A DNA stretch of 8,414 nt, taken from the NCBI GenBank assembly GCA_002398565.1, contig DGZP01000032.1, positions 5,174 to 13,587 on the forward strand. The letters are read 5' to 3'. The notes beneath the pieces are model-generated. The model saw nothing but the letters and a program-made list of their open reading frames with translations. It searched no databases and was not told the DNA's origin. The position numbers and the translations under genes are program-made. Below are positions 8,101 to 8,414 of this stretch, one piece after another. Source of the stretch: Proteiniphilum sp. UBA4977 (GTDB lineage: Bacteria > Bacteroidota > Bacteroidia > Bacteroidales > Dysgonomonadaceae). Numbering within the stretch: position 1 is the first letter of the stretch; each line of letters opens with the position of its first letter.

Positions 8101-8194
8101 CGTTTGCAAGCACTGGAGTAAAGAAAAATAGGATAATGAACAAACCCTTTGTAGTTTTGTTCATTAGCGAAAATAATACTTGATTGTTTTTCAT
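5129..8194 (-). CDS. SusC/RagA-family TonB-linked outer-membrane transporter
   Basis: This 1021-residue (from Met at 8194) outer-membrane beta-barrel imports the substrate delivered by its SusD-like partner, driven by TonB-ExbBD. In order: signal peptide with predicted cleavage at ANA|QQ (after residue 32); a carboxypeptidase-regulatory-like beta-sandwich at about 35-105 (GKVVDTKGEALIGVNVIIK, then TDVNGEF and FSYVGF); the TonB-box region EEVVVVGYGTQKK (113-125); the plug, with IKIRGTGSL (175-183), LILIDGV (190-196) and SVLKDAASASIYGSRASNG (215-233); then the barrel, ending in a terminal Phe (MTVGVDINF), typical of outer-membrane barrels. No N-terminal STN signalling domain is present, so direct anti-sigma-factor signalling is unlikely. 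The frame opens further to a GTG at 8230, but that would add a poor leader (TLLQLLISRRQ). The ATG at 8194 gives a good signal peptide, and the ATG at 8164 (residue 11) is also possible. The SusD-like gene follows after 12 bases. Length is normal for the family and the gene is intact; the substrate is unknown. Confidence 0.96.
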   Translation of the reverse strand: MKNNQVLFSLMNKTTKGLFIILFFFTPVLANAQQSIAGKVVDTKGEALIGVNVIIKKTDQGTVTDVNGEFRLTVNDPEVILEFSYVGFKTQEVPLLKRSYLNITLEEDTELLEEVVVVGYGTQKKINLTGSVQNVSSDDLVKRNVSNTSIALQGMIPGVSVVTTSGRPGYDGAGIKIRGTGSLNSSSNPLILIDGVIADAYGLNFIDMNSIESISVLKDAASASIYGSRASNGVILITTKRAKENKLNISYSGYAGINTPTAIPEPLSAVEYMRAINVARANANIDPQYPEELIKEYETLGPDNINRYDTDWKKEIIEQNALTHNNSLSISGGSEKIRVFANLGNFYQDGNIANNNYRRMTMRLNTDVQITSWLKSGVDVNIRQSKTVQPAYDSPESIINKATTFVPVFSGINNDGTWGYGQNGDNPIASAKVSGINTSVTPELGLKGFVQITPLEGLDLLTSYSSRKIEGKSDYFLKPYDTYEGGMYKTTYPPDGTTKYEGWSQTITNQFNLQGSYAKQIKSHSFNILAGVQSEEISSRSFSATRKKYEFDGFEDLNHGDNATATNSGSHWDWAMLSYFGRINYNYQERYLLELNGRFDASSRFMKGYRWGFFPSASVGWRISEEGFFDQLKETIDNFKLRASYGTLGNQDIYSYFPYAATISPGYGYWFNKELGSGATQTQVANEKISWEKSTQMNIGVDLGFFSSKLTTTFDYYVRNINDMLQQFPIPVFVGLSSPWENAGSMRNNGWDLNVTWRDKIGNLNYNITANLSDVKNTITNLYGKEYIGTQITREGDPLGSWYGFESDGYFQTQEEIDNAAVYGEKKNIRPGYIRYKDLNGPEGVPDGVINDLDRTIIGNPAPRYEYSLNIGADWKGLDINIFFQGVGKRDLFYSGYGVRPFYVGRSMFKNQLDYWSEDNRDAKFPILLIDGSGNNPNNIISDFWVKSGAYLRLKNVVLGYTLPKQISNKWSMNKVRFFVSGQNLLTFSNAYEGYDPENSVSGGSFYPLMRTMTVGVDINF

Positions 8195-8303
8195 TTGTCT
8201 TCTACTTATTAATAATTGTAATAATGTCACTGAACAGTTTTTATTGCGCCTGTACGTGTGTTCTGCTTACAACTCCTGGAATAATTATGTGCAACCTGCA
8301 TGT
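8195..8303. other. Intergenic gap between the epimerase fragment and the SusC-like gene
   Basis: This 109-base gap holds no open frame I would call a gene. I looked on the minus strand for the Bacteroidota promoter pattern (TTTG near -33, TAnnTTTG near -7) and found no match. No strong hairpin or terminator follows the epimerase stop. The isomerase/epimerase and transporter genes could be on one transcript, but the gap is long enough to hide a regulated promoter that does not match the consensus. Confidence 0.5.
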
Positions 8304-8414
8304 TTATAATATTTCTTCGGCAATTTCATTAAAATAGTCAATGGACTGCCTGATTTCCGGCAGGTTGTTTTCCCAGTTCGCTTCATACTCGATGGTGAAA
8401 TACCCGCTGAAGTC
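8304..8414 (-). CDS. C-terminal end of a probable sugar phosphate isomerase/epimerase (5' part missing)
   Basis: Reading the minus strand from the right edge gives 36 codons and a TAA stop at 8306-8304. The peptide begins DFSGYFTIEYEANWENN and ends in a helix, IRQSIDYFNEIAEEIL. The GYFTIEYEANWENN-type strand followed by a helix with a spaced Ile/Ser/Tyr pattern is typical of the last strand and helix of sugar phosphate isomerase/epimerase proteins with the xylose-isomerase-like TIM barrel (AP_endonuc_2 family). These are usually cytoplasmic, metal-dependent enzymes acting on sugars or inositols. It sits upstream of and in line with the SusC-like gene. Only the tail is visible, so the catalytic metal ligands and any export signal cannot be checked. 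Confidence 0.65.
   Translation of the reverse strand, partial: DFSGYFTIEYEANWENNLPEIRQSIDYFNEIAEEIL

Noticed and set aside
8195..8230. GTG start at 8230 for the SusC-like gene
   Set aside because: The extra 12 residues are not part of a plausible signal peptide, whereas the ATG at 8194 gives one with a good cleavage site.
8195..8303. A promoter directly upstream of the SusC-like gene
   Set aside because: No TAnnTTTG or matching -33 element is present; TTG trimers and A/T-rich stretches alone are too weak to call.
1..8414. CRISPR array, tRNA, insertion sequence, integron or phage features
   Set aside because: I saw no regularly spaced repeats, no tRNA-like cloverleaf, no transposase or integrase motifs and no terminal inverted repeats bounding any segment.

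Overview
The window carries one co-oriented gene cluster, all read from the minus strand, so its 5' end is at the right edge. It looks like a fragment of a Bacteroidota genome, most likely order Bacteroidales. The evidence is an adjacent SusC-type TonB-dependent transporter and SusD-type lipoprotein, lipoprotein signals of Bacteroidota style, moderately low GC, and A-rich start regions without clear Shine-Dalgarno sequences. I cannot name the genus from sequence alone.

Layout in transcription order (right to left): (1) the last 36 codons of a probable sugar phosphate isomerase/epimerase of the xylose-isomerase-like TIM-barrel type, ending at 8304; (2) a gap of about 110 bases with no recognisable promoter; (3) a complete SusC/RagA-family outer-membrane transporter, 8194 to 5129; (4) 12 bases later, a complete SusD/RagB-family surface lipoprotein, 5116 to 3311; (5) a structured 179-base gap with a perfect 10-bp stem hairpin just after the susD-like stop, two further inverted repeats and one -7-like promoter element; (6) a complete exported FAD-dependent oxidoreductase lipoprotein, 3131 to 1251; (7) 48 bases later, the first 400 codons of a secreted protein that seems to join a glutamine-amidotransferase-like N-terminal domain to a helical, six-hairpin-glycosidase-like domain, running off the left edge.

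The SusC/SusD pair marks this as a nutrient-uptake locus resembling a polysaccharide utilization locus. The predicted flow is capture by the SusD-like protein, import by the SusC-like channel, action by the exported flavoenzyme and the glycosidase-like protein outside the cytoplasm, and cytoplasmic handling of a sugar by the isomerase/epimerase. The substrate is not evident. No classical, easily named glycoside hydrolase, polysaccharide lyase, sulfatase or regulator (SusR, hybrid two-component, ECF sigma/anti-sigma) lies within the window. The pairing of an oxidoreductase with an isomerase/epimerase hints at redox chemistry on a sugar or glycoside, but that is inference.

No tRNA, rRNA, CRISPR array, insertion sequence or phage gene was seen. 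No stretch over 300 bases lacks a gene. Open frames on the plus strand are shadows of the minus-strand genes.
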